DNA from: Delphinus delphis
Lineage: Eukaryota > Chordata > Mammalia > Artiodactyla > Delphinidae
Length of the DNA: 64,000 bases
Direction of reading: 5' to 3'
Assembly (NCBI RefSeq): GCF_949987515.2
Contig: NC_082697.1
Location: forward strand, 27,101,730 to 27,165,729
Numbering within the stretch: position 1 is the stretch's first letter; every line of letters starts with the position of its first letter. The translations under genes and the position numbers were made by a program. The notes beneath the pieces were generated by a model. It had not been told where the DNA came from and searched no databases. It was given only the letters and a program-made list of their open reading frames with translations. Positions 35,911-48,870 of this stretch are shown piece by piece.

Positions 35911-36382
35911 AGTAGATTCAAAAGGATGAAGAGAAAACTAAGGAACTGGAAAACAGGCTAGAAATTATCCACAGTGTAGCAGAAAGGTCAAAACTATGAA
36001 AAAATAAGAGAAGAATAATACTGTGAAGTGGTCTGATATACTTTTAATTGGAACTAGAAGAAAAGGAGAAAATGGGACAGGGCAGAGGCAATAGTTGAAG
36101 AGGTTAAGTTGAGAAAGTCCCAGAAGCAATTAGATACAATCACATTCCAGAAGCCAACAAATACCAAACAAGATCAATAAAAAGAAATCACAACTAATCA
36201 TGCAATAAAATAGAAGAAAAACTGAAGATAAAGAGAAATTTGAAAAGCAAGCAGAGAAGACAGACTGCATTCAAAGAAGCAACATTAGAACAGTTTTCTC
36301 CAAAAGCAACAATGAAGCCAAGACAGTTTAATACCTATAGTGTGCTGAGGGAAAAACCCGCCACATTAAAATTCTACATCCA

Positions 36383-36598
36383 CGGGCTTCCCTGGTGGCG
36401 CAGTGGTTGAGAGTCCGCCTGCCGATTCAGGCGACGCGGGTTCGTGCCCTGGTCCGGGAGGATCCCACATGCCATGCAGCGGCTGGGCCCGTGAGCCATG
36501 GCCGCTGAGCCTGCGCGTCCGGAGCCTGTACTTCGCAATGGGAGAGGCCACAACAGCGAGAGGCCTGCGTACCGCAAAAAAAAAAAAAAAAAAAAAAA
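36383..36598 (+). mobile_element. Young CHR SINE
   Basis: GGGCTTCCCTGGTGGCGCAG head, A-run tail. The target duplication AAAATTCTACATCCA is perfect (36368-36382, 36599-36613). Confidence 0.94.
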
Positions 36599-37149
36599 AA
36601 AATTCTACATCCAGTAAATATCTCTAAAGAAAGAAAATAAGGAACAATAACCCCATTTGGAAGGTTTGACTTGAAAGAGAAAATGAAGAGCAAAATTTAT
36701 GGAAAAGTTCAAAAAAACATCTTTGATAAGTTATGGCTCCAAGTTACAATATTTACGATGGTATCTTACTGATAGAACAAAAATACCATGTATTTCCAAA
36801 CTAGAAAGATTGGCGGTGGGGGGGAATGGAATAAGAAGAATCCAAAAAAAGGTAAGAAAAAAGAAGAAAAAAACCCAGAACACAAGAAACAGAGAAAAAG
36901 TTACACAAATATGACTAATTATATTAAATATAAATGAAATAAATCATTCTGGTAAAAGACAAAAGACTGTCAGACTGGATTAAAAAAGAAATCCAAATGA
37001 ACCAGAATAACCAAACCAGTCTTGAAAAAGAAAAATAAAGCTAAAGGAATCATATGATCTAATTTTAAGTTATTTATTGCAAAGCTTACAGTTTTTAAAA
37101 CTGTGTCATTAGCAAAGGGATAAAACATAAATCAATAGAGCAGAATGAG

Positions 37150-38460
37150 GTATAGAAATAGACCCACACAAATATGGCCAAATGATTTTTGACAAAGGTG
37201 GAAAAGCAGTTCAAAGAAGAAAGGATAATCTTTTCTGTAAATAGTCTTGGGAAACTTGGACATCCATATACAAAATCACGACCTTCAATCTAAACCTCAC
37301 ACCTTATTAAAAAAACAACTCATAATGGATTGTGGATCTAAATGTAAAATGATCAAACCTTTATAAGAAAATCTTGTGATTTGAGATTAGGCAGAGTTCT
37401 TTACATGACACCAAAAGCACAATCCATAAAAGTAAAACCTGAAAAATTGGACCTCATCAACACTAAAACATTTCTGCTCTGTAAAAGACACTGCGAACAG
37501 AATGAAAAAACTGCCACAGATAGAATATATTTGCAAATCACATACCTGATAAAGGACTTGCATGTATGAAATACAAAGAACTCAACAATAAGAAAACACT
37601 CCAATTAAAAAACAAGCAAAAGGGGGCTTCCCTGGTGGCGCAGTGGTTGAGAGTCCGCCTGCCGATGCAGGGGACACGGGTTCGTGCCCCGGTCCGGGAA
37701 GATCCCACATGCCGCGGAGCGGCTACGCCCGTGAGCCATGGCCGCTGAGCCTGTGCTCCGCAACGGGAGAAGCCACAACAGTGAGAGGCCCACGTACCGC
37801 CAAACAAACAAACAAACAAACAAAAAACCAGCAAAAGATCTGAACAGACACTTCACAAAAGATCAAATTAAAATGAGATCCACTACAGGGTTATTAAAGT
37901 GGCTTAAAAAAAATTGACGACACCAAAAGCTGGTGAGGATGTAACAGAAACTAATTCGGAGCAACAGAAACTCATTCATTCTTGATGAAAATGCAACATG
38001 GTATGGCAATCTTGGAAAAATTTGTCCACTGATTATAAAGCTAAATAAACACCATGTAACTCAGCATTCCCACTCCTAGGGATTTACTCAAGTGAACTGA
38101 AAATCTATGTTCACACAAAAACCTGTATGCAAATGTTGGCAGCAGCTTTATTCATAATCGCAAAAAAACGGAAACAACCAAGATGTCCAACAGGTGAATG
38201 GATAAATAAATGGTGGTATAATCATACAATGGGAAACAAACTATTGATTTGTACAACAACATGGATGAATCTTAAATATATTTTGTTAAGGAGCCAGATC
38301 CAAAATGCTAGATATTGTGTGCTTCCATTTATATGACATACTGAAAAAGGCAGAACTATGAAGACAGAACATGAGTGATTGACACATGGAAATACAACTG
38401 TTCTGTTTAATACTGCAAGGTGGATTTATTACTCTAAGTATTGTTAGAATCCATAGAACT
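37150..38460 (+). mobile_element. L1M ORF2-end and 3' region, split by a CHR SINE
   Basis: AAATGATTTTTGACAAAGGT, AAACCTGAAAAATTGGACCT, then past the SINE GATCTGAACAGACACTTCAC and AACAGGTGAATGGATAAATA. These are the usual L1 ORF2 C-terminal landmarks, in the plus direction and full of stops. Confidence 0.85.
37623..37821 (+). mobile_element. Young CHR SINE with (CAAA)n tail
   Basis: It has the usual head, but GAGCCTG runs straight into TGCTCCG, so the GCGTCCGGAGCC segment between two short direct repeats is lost. Target copies AAAAACAAGCAAAAG (37608-37622) and AAAAACCAGCAAAAG (37823-37837). Confidence 0.92.
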
Positions 38461-38539
38461 GTGCACCACGAACAGCAGACATTTCTGGATGCAAATTCCT
38501 AGCTCTGTCCACTAAGAGCACCTAGAAGTAGTGTCAGTG

Positions 38540-39690
38540 AGTAGCAACAAGAATAACTAGTGTCCAAACATTGGTTTCTCAATACCTTTATCCAATAAAA
38601 GGAAGGAGGGCTCTTTAGAGAAATGGCTGATTCTAGGATCGAGGCAGGGAAAATATAAGATAGCCTGGCAAATCTTGTAGTCAAAGGGACATGGGAGCCA
38701 ACCTGAAAGAGTTCCAAGTGCAAAAGCTTGAACAATTTGAATAAAATATAATGACAGTATTAGATAGTAACCCCAAAGAATAAAACATCCATGAGTCCAC
38801 ACTATATAAATAAATGATTTAATAAATTAAAAAAATCTTCCTTACACAAGAATTCAACTTACACATGTAGAAAGAAAAAAAGAAATAGAAAATTACCATT
38901 AGATCAGCACAGTAATTGCCACAGGCAAGATCCACTGACTGATGCTAAAATTGGTCAGTAAAATTTTTAAGAAAACAGGATATTTGCATAGCCTCTAAGT
39001 AACTCCTCCAGGATACTCACTAACTACTATGATGGTTTTAACATATGTCCACAAATTATTTGGTATGCCTCCCTCGAGGAGGTGGAGCTTAATGCTCCTT
39101 CTCTTGAAGGTGGGTTGGACTTAGAAAAGCCCTTCCAATGAATAAGTATGGAAAGGGAGAAATAGCAACTCTACAGTGCAGAAACCTGGTAGACACTATC
39201 TAAACATCACTAAAGATAGGTTATGTTAATATCATATACCCTAAATACGTAACGAGAAGAGCACATCACCTCTGTGGCATTCTCAAAAAGCCATAACCAT
39301 AATCTAATCATGATTAGAGATTAGAAAAAGATTAGAACCTAAATTGAAGGACATTCTACAAATCTCACCAGTCTTCTCCAAAACTGTCAAAGTTTTGAAA
39401 ATCAAGGAAAGACTGAGAAACTGTCACAGACTAGAGGAGACAAAACAACTAAATGGTATCTTGGACTGGATCCTGGAACAGAAAAAGGACATAACTGGTA
39501 AAATCCAAATAAAGTCCACAGTTTAGTTAATAGTACTGTATCAGTGTTAATTTCTAAGTTTTAATGAAGTGTCATGGTTATGTGATACGTTAACATTAGG
39601 GGAAGCTGGGTGAAGGGTATATGAGGATTCTATCTTTGCAGCTCTTCTGTAAATCTGAAATTATTTCAAATTAAAAGTTAAATGTGAACA
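38540..39690 (+). mobile_element. L1 3' UTR region
   Basis: AATTACCATTAGATCAGCAC, TTTGCATAGCCTCTAAGTAA and the end CTGGGTGAAGGGTATATGAG plus TTCTGTAAATCTGAAATTAT. The same family starts again at 63765. Confidence 0.7.
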
Positions 39691-40275
39691 ATACTAGGTA
39701 CTAGAGAGATCTTACATTGCTAGTAGGAATGCAAAATAGTATAACAAAGCCCTTCTGGAAACAGTTTGGCAATTTCTTAGGAAGTTAAAGATTTTCACGT
39801 AACCCAGAAGCCCCACTCACTATGTTCATAAAAGCCTATACATGTAGATTTACAGCAGCTTTGTTCATAATCACCAAAGAATCTTAAATGGATAAGCAAA
39901 CTGTGGTCCATCCATACAATGGAATTCTACTCAACAATGAAAAGGAACTAACCACTGATACACACAGCTCTGATGAATCTCAAAAGCAATACTGAGTGAA
40001 AGAACCCAGTTTCAAAATATTATATATTGCTTGATTCCATTTATATAACATTTGTGAAAAGATAAAACTATAGTAACTGAGAACAGAACAGAATAGAACA
40101 AAATTTGCCAGAGAATAGGGGTGGGAGGCTGGGTAATATGAGGGAGGTGATAATAACTGTTCTGTCCCCTTGTTGTGATGGTGGTTACTTGACTCTCCGT
40201 GTGTCAAAATTTATGGAACTGTACACACAAAAAGGAATCAATTTTACTGTATACCGATTTAAAAAATAAAATTAA
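39690..40275 (+). mobile_element. Second old L1 3' segment
   Basis: CTGGAAACAGTTTGGCAATT, TTTACAGCAGCTTTGTTCAT, CATACAATGGAATTCTACTC and the GGAACTGTACACACAAAAAG end, then an AT-rich tail. Confidence 0.8.
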
Positions 40276-40544
40276 AAAAAGGGGAAAATCCTATCATATG
40301 CTGTATCCTAAAACATAGGATAACATGAAGAACATATCTGAAATACTTAGAGGAAAAAGACTTAGGAAAACTGATACAAGAGGAAATGAAAATCCTGAAT
40401 ATTTAGCCATTTCCATTTCAATCAGTATTGTAACTGGCTATCAGTTTTCAACCTCCATTCTATCCTAATGTCTTCCTACTGCACAGCTTAGTATTTCCAT
40501 AACACTTTGTAAAAGTTTAAAACTTTTAAAAATGTTAAGCAAAT

Positions 40545-40890
40545 GAGTACTGAACATGCTCCCTCCGCCTTTTCTGTGCCATTATACTTTATGCCCTCCA
40601 CAATACAGCTTGCTAGGGGAAATCCTACTCACCCTTCAAGAATCAGCAACTTTTACGTCCACAATGAAGCCTTCCACAACTCTCCAAAATGAACCAAAAT
40701 ACTTCCTCTATGGTGCCAAAGCACCCCTATATAATCATTACATTATCACATGTGTTTTGTTTACATACTTCTCACTCATTAAACTATCAATTCAAGGACC
40801 TGAACCATGGTTTATTTCTCTTGGTATATACCCTGTGTTTATCACAGTGCCTAAGCATGTTGATATATTCCATAAATGTTTGATGAACTT
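40545..40890 (+). mobile_element. L2 LINE 3' fragment
   Basis: The CTTCAAGAATCAGCAACTTT block, AATGAAGCCTTCCACAACTC and the CATAAATGTTTGATGAACTT end are L2 marks. Confidence 0.65.
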
Positions 40891-40899
40891 ATATTAAGA

Positions 40900-41755
40900 C
40901 AGTAATAGACAATATTTTGGCAAAAATCAAATTTCCTTGCATACGGACCTGCTCCTGTTCAGAACTGAGAAAAGCAGTTTGGCTGTACAGGTATAATGGA
41001 TATTTGATGTGCAGCCAATTTTAAAGATGCTCTTTGGTCTTGCATGTAAATTTTATCACATAACAGTCATACTATCACTTCCCAATGAGATGTGAAGCCA
41101 GTCAGTATGTGTGAGAGATGTTTCTTTGGAACCACAAGTTTTATGAGGCCATGCATTTTACCCAGGTGATGAACACAGTGCCGTACAATCCTTGATAGAG
41201 CTACAGAAACAGTTCAGTACTCTATAACTGAAAAATGTGAACCTTGCATTTAAAAGAACAGGAACACTGGAGCCACTAGGACCAAATATGACCTTGGATC
41301 TGTCATTTAACCTATCTGATTACAGTGAGGAAACTGCAGAATATAAGGTGTAATATTCTCTCCCTCTCCCTCCTTTACTATCATGGAGATAGGTTACCCA
41401 GGAGATACTCCCTGCAGGTGATCAATAAACAATAATTAATAGGGTGGGTTGTCCTAGACTTGCCAACAACAAATAGGCTGGAACAGAGGGCAGCAAACAT
41501 TTTCCAGCTCCCAATTCTAAAGAAATGTGAACGCCTATGCCTATACTACTCCTTGGGATTTATATTTATCACTTTTAAACCTAACAAGTCTAAGACCTAG
41601 GTAATACCTTTCCCATTTTACATAAGGTGAATCTGAGCAATTTTTACAGTGTCACAATGAGGTGGTGATTTTAAAATATTCTGTCTAGATTCACAGCCTA
41701 TTCGTTCTGCTTTATAGCAAACATATATGTCCTATTTGGCTCACACAGTATTTTT
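40900..41755. other. Intron 1 stretch, nothing clear
   Basis: Unique-looking intron with a MIR-like scrap near 41270-41340. No coding sequence. Confidence 0.4.
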
Positions 41756-41759
41756 TCTT

Positions 41760-42235
41760 CCAATTTTTAAAACAGATAAAATCCACACAACATCACATCC
41801 ATCATTTTAAAGTGTACAATTCAGTGGTTTTTAGTATGTTTGTAGCATGCAACCATCACTACCATATGATTCCAGAACATTACCTTCACCTCCAAAGAAA
41901 ATGAATATCCCATAGCAGTCACTCCTAATACCCCCTCACCTCTTAAGAACCACTAATCTGCTTTCTGTCTCTATAGATTTGCCTATCCTGGACACTTCAT
42001 AAAAACAGAATCACACAATATGTATCCTTGTGTATCTGGCTTCTTTCATTTAGCATGTTTTCAAGGTTCATCCATGACGTAGCTTTACAGTAGTTCATTC
42101 CTTTTTATGGTTGAATCCACTGTAAGGATATACCACATTTTGTTCATCCATTCATCAGTTGATGGACATTTGTTTCCACTTTATGGCCATTATGAATAAT
42201 GCTGCTATGAACATTCTTGTGCAAGTTTTCCACAG
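41760..42235 (-). mobile_element. Old L1 fragment
   Basis: Reverse-strand L1: AAGTGTACAATTCAGTGGTT, GCATGCAACCATCACTACCA, TTAGCATGTTTTCAAGGTTC, AATGCTGCTATGAACATTCT. Confidence 0.85.
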
Positions 42236-42239
42236 TGTT

Positions 42240-43036
42240 TTTAAAAAGTGAATCAGATATTAAGTTCAATTATTTGTTAAAGATTTTCATAATAAATATT
42301 TCTAAGTGTGACTTGGTTGCCAACATTAAAAAACAAATCAACCTTCAGTTTCTCTTAAGAAGGAAGGAGAAAGATCTGTCTTTCTGGTAACAATGATTCT
42401 GCATTCCTGCACTGACAAAATCACTTGGATCTGCTAACGGTGATTATCCAACAATGGGCTCTAAAACCAACCTACTGGAAGATGCCACAGGTAAACCTGG
42501 ACAACTCTATACATTTATCTTACTGGCTCGACTCCTGCAGGTATTTCAGTTAGCAATCCCTGCTCTATACTAAATATATAAATTTATAAATATATAAGTA
42601 AATTAAAAGTGATATATTTTAAAAAGGTAACTGGGGAAAAATATGGGCAAAGAAGACATTCAGCATTATCAGATGCAACAGCAAAAGCCGGTTTAAGCTC
42701 TCAACTTAACACCATTTGCTCCTTGATTTAGTTTTCATTACTAGTCCAGTTAGAACTTAACAAAAAACACCTTGGAGTACTTTGCAGTATGTTTTTTGCC
42801 AATTAAGAAATACAGACCTAACCACAGATTTACAGAAAATTTCTAATGACCAAGACCCCTCCTCTGTACTCCAACAGCACACTTTGCTTACCTTTTCCAT
42901 CTAGCAGTGTCACTGTACCGTTTATACATCTGTTGCCCTAGCTAAACAAAGCTCCAAAAGTAGAGAATAGTGCCTTTGTATCCTGAGGAATCTACCACAG
43001 AAGTTGACATAGAATACCGTTCAGAAATATTTGTTG
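42240..43036. other. Intron 1 stretch, nothing recognised
   Basis: AT-rich intron between two L1 elements; no feature I can name. Confidence 0.4.
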
Positions 43037-43052
43037 AAAGAATACTGTGACA

Positions 43053-44602
43053 CCTGAGGAACAAAAACAAAGTAGGAGGTATAACTCTCCCAGACCTCAG
43101 ACAATACTACAAAGCTACAGTAATCAAAACAGTGTCCTATCGGTATAAAAACAGACACACAGATCAGTGGAAGAGAACAGAGAGCCCAGAAATAAATCCA
43201 CAGACCTACAGTCAATTAATCTTTGACAAAGGAGGCAAGAATATAAAATGGGAAAAAGACAGTCTCTTCAGCAAGTGGTGCTGGGAAAGTTGGACAGCTG
43301 CAATGTAAACCACTGAAGTTAGAACACACCCTCACACCATACACAAAAATAAACTCAAAATGGCTTAAAGACTAAGACATCACACCATAAAACTCCTAGA
43401 AGAGAGCATGGGCAAAACCCTCTGACATAAGTCATACCAATGTTTTCTTAGGTCAGTCTCCTAAGGCAACAGAAATAAAAACAAAAATAAACAAATGGGA
43501 TCTAATCAAACTTACAAGCTTTTACACAGCAAAGGAAACCATAAACAAACAAACAAACAACAACAATGAAAAGACACCTTACAGTCTAGGAGAAAATATC
43601 TGCAAATGATGCAACCGACAAGGGCTTAATTTCTAAAATATACAAACAGCTCATATAACTCAATAACAAAAAACAACCGAAAAATGGGCAGAAGACCTTA
43701 ACAGACATTTCTCCAAAGACGACATACAGATGGCCAGGAGGCACATGAAAAGATGCTCAAAATCACTATTAGAGAAATGTAAATCAAAACTACAGTGAGG
43801 TACCATCTCACATCAGTCAGAATGGCCATCGTTAAAAAGTCTACAAATAACAAATGCTAGAGAGGGTGTGGAGAAAAGGGAACCCTCCTACACTGTTGGT
43901 AGGAATGTAAGGTGGTACACCCACTATGGAGAACAGTATGAAGGTTCCTCAGAAAACTAAAAATAGAATGATCTAGCAGTCCCACTCCTGGGCATATACC
44001 GAGACAAAATTATAATTCAAAAAGATACATGCATCCCTATGTTCACAGCAGCACGATTCACAATAGCCAAAACATGGAAACAACCTAAATGTCCATTGAC
44101 AGATGAATGAATAAAGAAGATGTGGTACATATATACAATGAAATACTACTCAGCCATAAAAAAATGACAAAATAATGCCATTTGCAGCAACATGGATGCA
44201 ACTAGAGTGCAGTTATCATAGTAAGTGCAGTAAGTCAGAGAGAGGAAAGACAAATACCATATGTTATCACTTATATGTGGCATCTAAAATATGGTGCAAA
44301 TGAACCTACCTACAAAACAGAAACAGACTCACAGACATAGAGATCAGACTTGTGGTTGCCAGGGGGGAGAGGGAGAGGAATGGACTGGGAATTTGGGGTT
44401 GGTAGACACAACCTATTCACTTAGAATGGATAAACAACAAGGTCCTACTGTATAGCACAGGCAACTATATCCAATCTCCTGGGATAAACCATAATGGAAA
44501 AGAATATCTGAAAAATAATGTATGTATGTGTATAACTGAGTCACTTTGCTGTACAGCAGAGATTGGCACAGCGTTGTAAATCAACTACACTTCAATTAAA
44601 AA
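43053..44602 (+). mobile_element. 5'-truncated L1, 1.55 kb, with intact target duplication
   Basis: ORF2 C-terminal part (AGGCAAGAATATAAAATGGG, GATGCTCAAAATCACTATTA) through the 3' UTR to AACTACACTTCAATTAAAAA. A 16-bp duplication AAAGAATACTGTGACA flanks it perfectly (43037-43052, 44603-44618). The frame is broken by many stops, so it is dead. Confidence 0.92.
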
Positions 44603-44914
44603 AAAGAATACTGTGACAAATAAGTCATGCAAGTGTTACTGTATTAAAAATAATAAAAAGGGGAAACTGTTATTTGGACCATACAAATTATTTCAAAATG
44701 GAGTTTATCAACGGGATCAGAGGTCCATTAACTCCCTAAAGTATATACAAAGTAGCGTTGTGCAGGTACATTTTTTTGAAGAAAAGATCAGAGCTTTCAT
44801 TACAGGCTCAGAGAAATCTGTAAACCCCAGGAAAATTAAGAATTGCTGAATTAGACAAAAGGAAAGGTACATTTTTCACACTGCAAAATATCAATTTTAA
44901 AAGGTTAACTTGAT

Positions 44915-45034
44915 GGGAATTCCTTGGCGGTCCAGTGGTTAGGACTCCGTGCTTCCACTGCAGGGGGCACGGGTTCGATCCCTGGTCAGGGAACTAAGAT
45001 CACTCAAGGCAAGCAGCAAAAAAAAAAAAAAAAA
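44915..45034 (+). mobile_element. CHR-2-type short SINE
   Basis: GGGAATTCCTTGGCGGTCCA head and A-run tail. Worn target copies AAGGTTAACTTGAT and AAAGTTAACTCAAT stand at the edges. Confidence 0.88.
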
Positions 45035-45357
45035 AAGTTAACTCAATAATTTACATAAATACTAAACAATTAAATTTCTCAAGTTACACATATCCCATTT
45101 TTTCCTGAAGGAAGAGAGGAAGACAATGTATCTTAGGCTTCAATTTATATTCCAGCATGAGACCCATGCTTGATGAATGATTAACAAAATGTCAGCTTCA
45201 GAAAAGATACAGTGGCATTCAGTCAGGTGAGGACACCAGTTTTACACAAGGGAACTTCAGTTTTGCCTTCCATTACTGCTTAAAAAAATAAGAAATTGAA
45301 TTTCTTTACAAGTGTCCAAACTTTAATCGTTTAGTCTTACACTTTAAAGTATATCCC

Positions 45358-45720
45358 GAGGGCTTCTCTGGTGGCGCAGTGGTTAAGAGTCCGCATGCCA
45401 ATGCAGGGGACATGGGTTCGAGCCCTGGTCCGGGAAGATCCCACATGCCGCGGAGCAACCAAGCCCGTGAGCCACAACTACTGAGCCTGCGCTCTAGAGC
45501 CTGCGAGCCACAACAACTGAAGCCCACGTGCTGCAACTGCTGAAGTCCGTGTGCCTAGAGCCCGTGCTCCACAACAAGAGAAGCCACCACAGTGAGAAGC
45601 CTGTGCACCGCAACAAAGAGTAGCCCCCGCTCGCCGCAACTAGGGAAAGCCCACGCACAGCAGTGAAGACCCAACACAGTCAAAAATAAATAAACTTATT
45701 AAAATAAATAAATAAATAAA
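45358..45720 (+). mobile_element. CHR-1-type SINE
   Basis: The head after GAGGGCTTCTCTGGTGGCGC and long body end in an AAATAAAT tail. The target duplication TAAAGTATATCCC is perfect (45345-45357, 45721-45733). Confidence 0.92.
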
Positions 45721-45739
45721 TAAAGTATATCCCCTGAAA

Positions 45740-46945
45740 TATACATGGAAAGAGAACTGCTTGAGGGTCAGAGACTTTAAAATGGTTTTTTCTAAACGTA
45801 AAGCCAAGACTACTTTAAGATTGGAATCCCCTAGAGTCTTAAAACTGTTAAGATACTCAATTACTGAACTTTCTGAATTAGGGCTTACAGCTTTTAAAAA
45901 GTCAAAACACAAAGAGAAAATATTTATATGGCAGACTTGGATAAAGGATCAAGACCTTTGGACCTAAGATCATTGGCTTGGAGGCCCTGTACCCTGCACA
46001 AATGGCCAGAAGGCTGAGGGGACCAGAATCTCAGCACTTCTGTAACTCTCCCTGATATAGTCCATTGGCTGGAAAATTCTGATTTAATTAACCTAAAGAG
46101 ATCGTAAGCTCAATAGTCAAAATCCATGCAAGTAGGCTGAGAAAACTATTATTATTTCATAGCTCCCTTTTACTTCAAGAGATAAGCAATCACCTTTTGC
46201 AGTTTTCAAGTATAGTTCACTAATATACTACCATTCCTTCTGGGAGATCATCTATTTGGAGGTCATTGGCACAAGAAAACAAAAAACAACCTAAACCTCC
46301 TAACCCTATAGCTTGAAATAAATCAAAAGAAAATAGATTAGTGGGGAAAATGAATGTAAGATTAAATGAAGCTATCTTTTTTCCTCTACTTTATCAAACT
46401 AACGCCATATAAATAGTTTTTTTTTAATTGGGGAAAAATACACAGGCCAAAAAGGTTAACAATTAGCTCCTTGACAGTTCCCCATACCCAATCCAACCCT
46501 CAAATCCCAAGACTCCAAGTGCACATTGAATAAGCAAGAAAACTACCTGTTCAAAGCCAACAGTATAAGTTTTTTCGGGCCCTGTTAAGGGTCTGAATTC
46601 AGAATATAAATATTCACAATAACACCCGATAACTTCATGAAGTTACCAAGTTACTGCTTGCATAACCCTGCAGGATTTTCAAGATGTTATAATCTTAATA
46701 TATCACTGGGCCTTATTTTTATTCCCATCTGCAAAACTTACAGGCTTCTTGCTTTAAAGACAATACACTCAAGCATTTCCATAAAACAAACCAGCAAGTA
46801 CGTAATCACAAAAAAACATTAGCATTTGGGCCTTCTGTGTGAATTTCATTTCTCCACCTTTAAGCCAGAAAAGGAATCAAAGTGTCAGTGTTACATAAAT
46901 AACATAGCAACAGTGGGAGGTCTTCCAGTGAAGGGAAGAATTATA
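45740..46945. other. Intron 1 stretch, no repeat recognised
   Basis: About 1.2 kb of AT-rich intron without an assignable element. Confidence 0.45.
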
Positions 46946-46959
46946 AGAAAACCTAAGCA

Positions 46960-47088
46960 TGGTAAAGAATATGAAAAAAATTATATATAAATAAATATTA
47001 TATTATATATATATATATATCTGAATCACTTTACTGTACACCTGAAACACTGTAAATCAACTACACTTCAATACACACAAAAAACAAA
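46960..47088 (+). mobile_element. Short L1 3' end with (AT)n
   Basis: TATATATATATATCTGAATC, ACTTTACTGTACACCTGAAA and AATCAACTACACTTCAATAC. Target copies AAAACCTAAGCA and AAAACCCAAGCA flank it. Confidence 0.8.
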
Positions 47089-47344
47089 AAAACCCAAGCA
47101 GTTTGATTTGAATTAACAGTTATATCTCAAACACTTGACATTAGTTTGAAGTACAGTAGTCTCCAATAATACAAAATATAATAAACGATGGGCAAAGAAG
47201 CTATCATCTGTGTATCTTTTTACCAGGCAACACGAGCGAAATAAAGTCACAATCTGAAACTTTATTCCACTGGCCACAACCCTCTGGAAAAAAAAAGATT
47301 CATTTGCGACCTAGAGCAATCTAAAGTAGAATCCATCTATGTAT

Positions 47345-47500
47345 GTAATAACTATCATTTGAATGCCTCTTATAAACCAGATATGGTATGAGATGTAGAT
47401 TCTCTTTTTAGAAATAAACATAGATTCAGAGGTTAAATAACCTGCCAAAAGTCACAAGGATACTAAGTGGCAGAGGCCAGATTTGAACTCAAGTCAAATG
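47345..47500 (+). repeat. MIR SINE
   Basis: GGTTAAATAACCTGCCAAAA and AAGTGGCAGAGGCCAGATTT match the MIR core and end. Confidence 0.75.
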
Positions 47501-47509
47501 TTAGGTTTC

Positions 47510-48380
47510 AAAGACTAAATAGGTTATTTTCACTAATTCAACACTATTTCCCCAATTCTGCACACTGATTCAACAACAGCTTACCTTTGTAACATGACAA
47601 GGAAATGGATTGCTTTAAATCTGGAGGCAAGGTGAGGCGTGAGGGATATGAGTTTCAACAATCTGGAGTCTTCATTATTCTCCTATCTGAATGGGCTGGC
47701 CACCAGGTCACAGTGGTATACAAAATCACGTTTGAAAAGATGAAAGAACAACTCCCAAGGCAGATGGCTATTTGTATTCATTCTATAGAGTCATAAATAC
47801 AGAGTACTGTAAAGTACTGATAAAGACAGGTTCCTGCTCTGCCTAAGCAGTATATGTATGATTTAAGAATACAGAGCAAAGAAAGCAAGTTAGTGGATTA
47901 CCTGAGAGAGCAAGACACAGAGAACATGTTAATGCACGAAAAAGTTCTCCTCCAAACACACAATACAAAAGTTAATTCCCAAACTGTGATCAAAGAACCA
48001 CTGGGAATAAGGCCTCTGATCCCAGGTTCACAAGTCTATGGGTGAGCAAAGCTTGAACTTCCCCCAAGTCTGCGATGGGAAGATTCACTTCTCTCTCTAG
48101 AAGCAAGAGAACCCTAGATTCACCAAGACTAGATAACCACTTTGGCAATGCACACTGAAGGTGAGTAACTGAGGCAATCTACACTGGGCATGAGTTACAT
48201 ACTGACCCACCCCTAAGCTGCAGCAATTCAGTACCTCACCCACCCAGCAGGCCACACCAGAAACAGAAGTACAGGTCAAAAGGCCTCACTGAAAAATAAG
48301 AACTCCTGGCAGCAAAAAATGAAAATAGAGTAAAGTGTAGCAGCACTGGCAATGAACACACTGTCTTCACTGACAGGGAA
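47510..48380. other. Intron 1 stretch, nothing recognised
   Basis: No repeat or open frame of note. Confidence 0.4.
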
Positions 48381-48384
48381 AGGA

Positions 48385-48870
48385 AAGGCACCTGGCATTT
48401 TATAAATTATCTCCTTTAATCCTCAGAGTTACCCTGAGATAACATTAGCTGGCACTTTAGCTATTAATCCTCACAAGAATATTCTGAGGTAAGTACTGAC
48501 CCCCATTTTACAGATGAAGAAACAGAAGGCTAATAAATAAGTTGTGCCGGGCTTCCCTGGTGGCGCAGTGGCTGAGAGTCCGCCTGCCGATGCAGGGGAC
48601 ACGGGTTCGTGCCCCGGTCCGGGAAGATCCTGCATGCTGCGGCTGGGCCCGTGAGCCATGGCTGCTGAGCCTGCGCGTCCGGAGCCTGTGCTCCACAACA
48701 GGAGAGGCCACAACAGGGAGAGGCCAGCGTACCGCAAAAAAAAAAAAAAAAAAAAGTTGTGCCCAAGGTAGTTGTTATCCTAACTGCAGAGATGACAAAA
48801 TCCAGGCTTAAGAGTAAGTTAAATAACCTTGGTTACTTAACCCAAACTTGGTCTATCTCACTCCAAAGCT
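48385..48870 (+). repeat. MIR SINE split by a CHR SINE
   Basis: TTTAATCCTCAGAGTTACCC and CCCATTTTACAGATGAAGAA end at the SINE at 48549; MIR-like text GTTGTGCCCAAGGTAG resumes after it. Confidence 0.65.
48549..48753 (+). mobile_element. Young CHR SINE
   Basis: The target duplication AAGTTGTGCC is perfect (48539-48548, 48754-48763). A few bases (CGGAGCG type) are missing before GGCTGGGCCCGTGAGCC. Confidence 0.93.

Larger units (their letters stand above)
35560..36960 (+). mobile_element. Ancient L1/HAL1-like remnant carrying two SINEs
   Basis: A-rich plus-strand text with CACATTCCAGAAGCCAACAA, CCAAACAAGATCAATAAAAA and AAAATTCTACATCCAGTAAA resembles ancient L1-family coding DNA. It is split by SINEs at 35780 and 36383. 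Class assignment is tentative. Confidence 0.5.

Noticed and set aside
43053..44602. Live L1 retrotransposon
   Set aside because: 5'-truncated and full of stops in ORF2.
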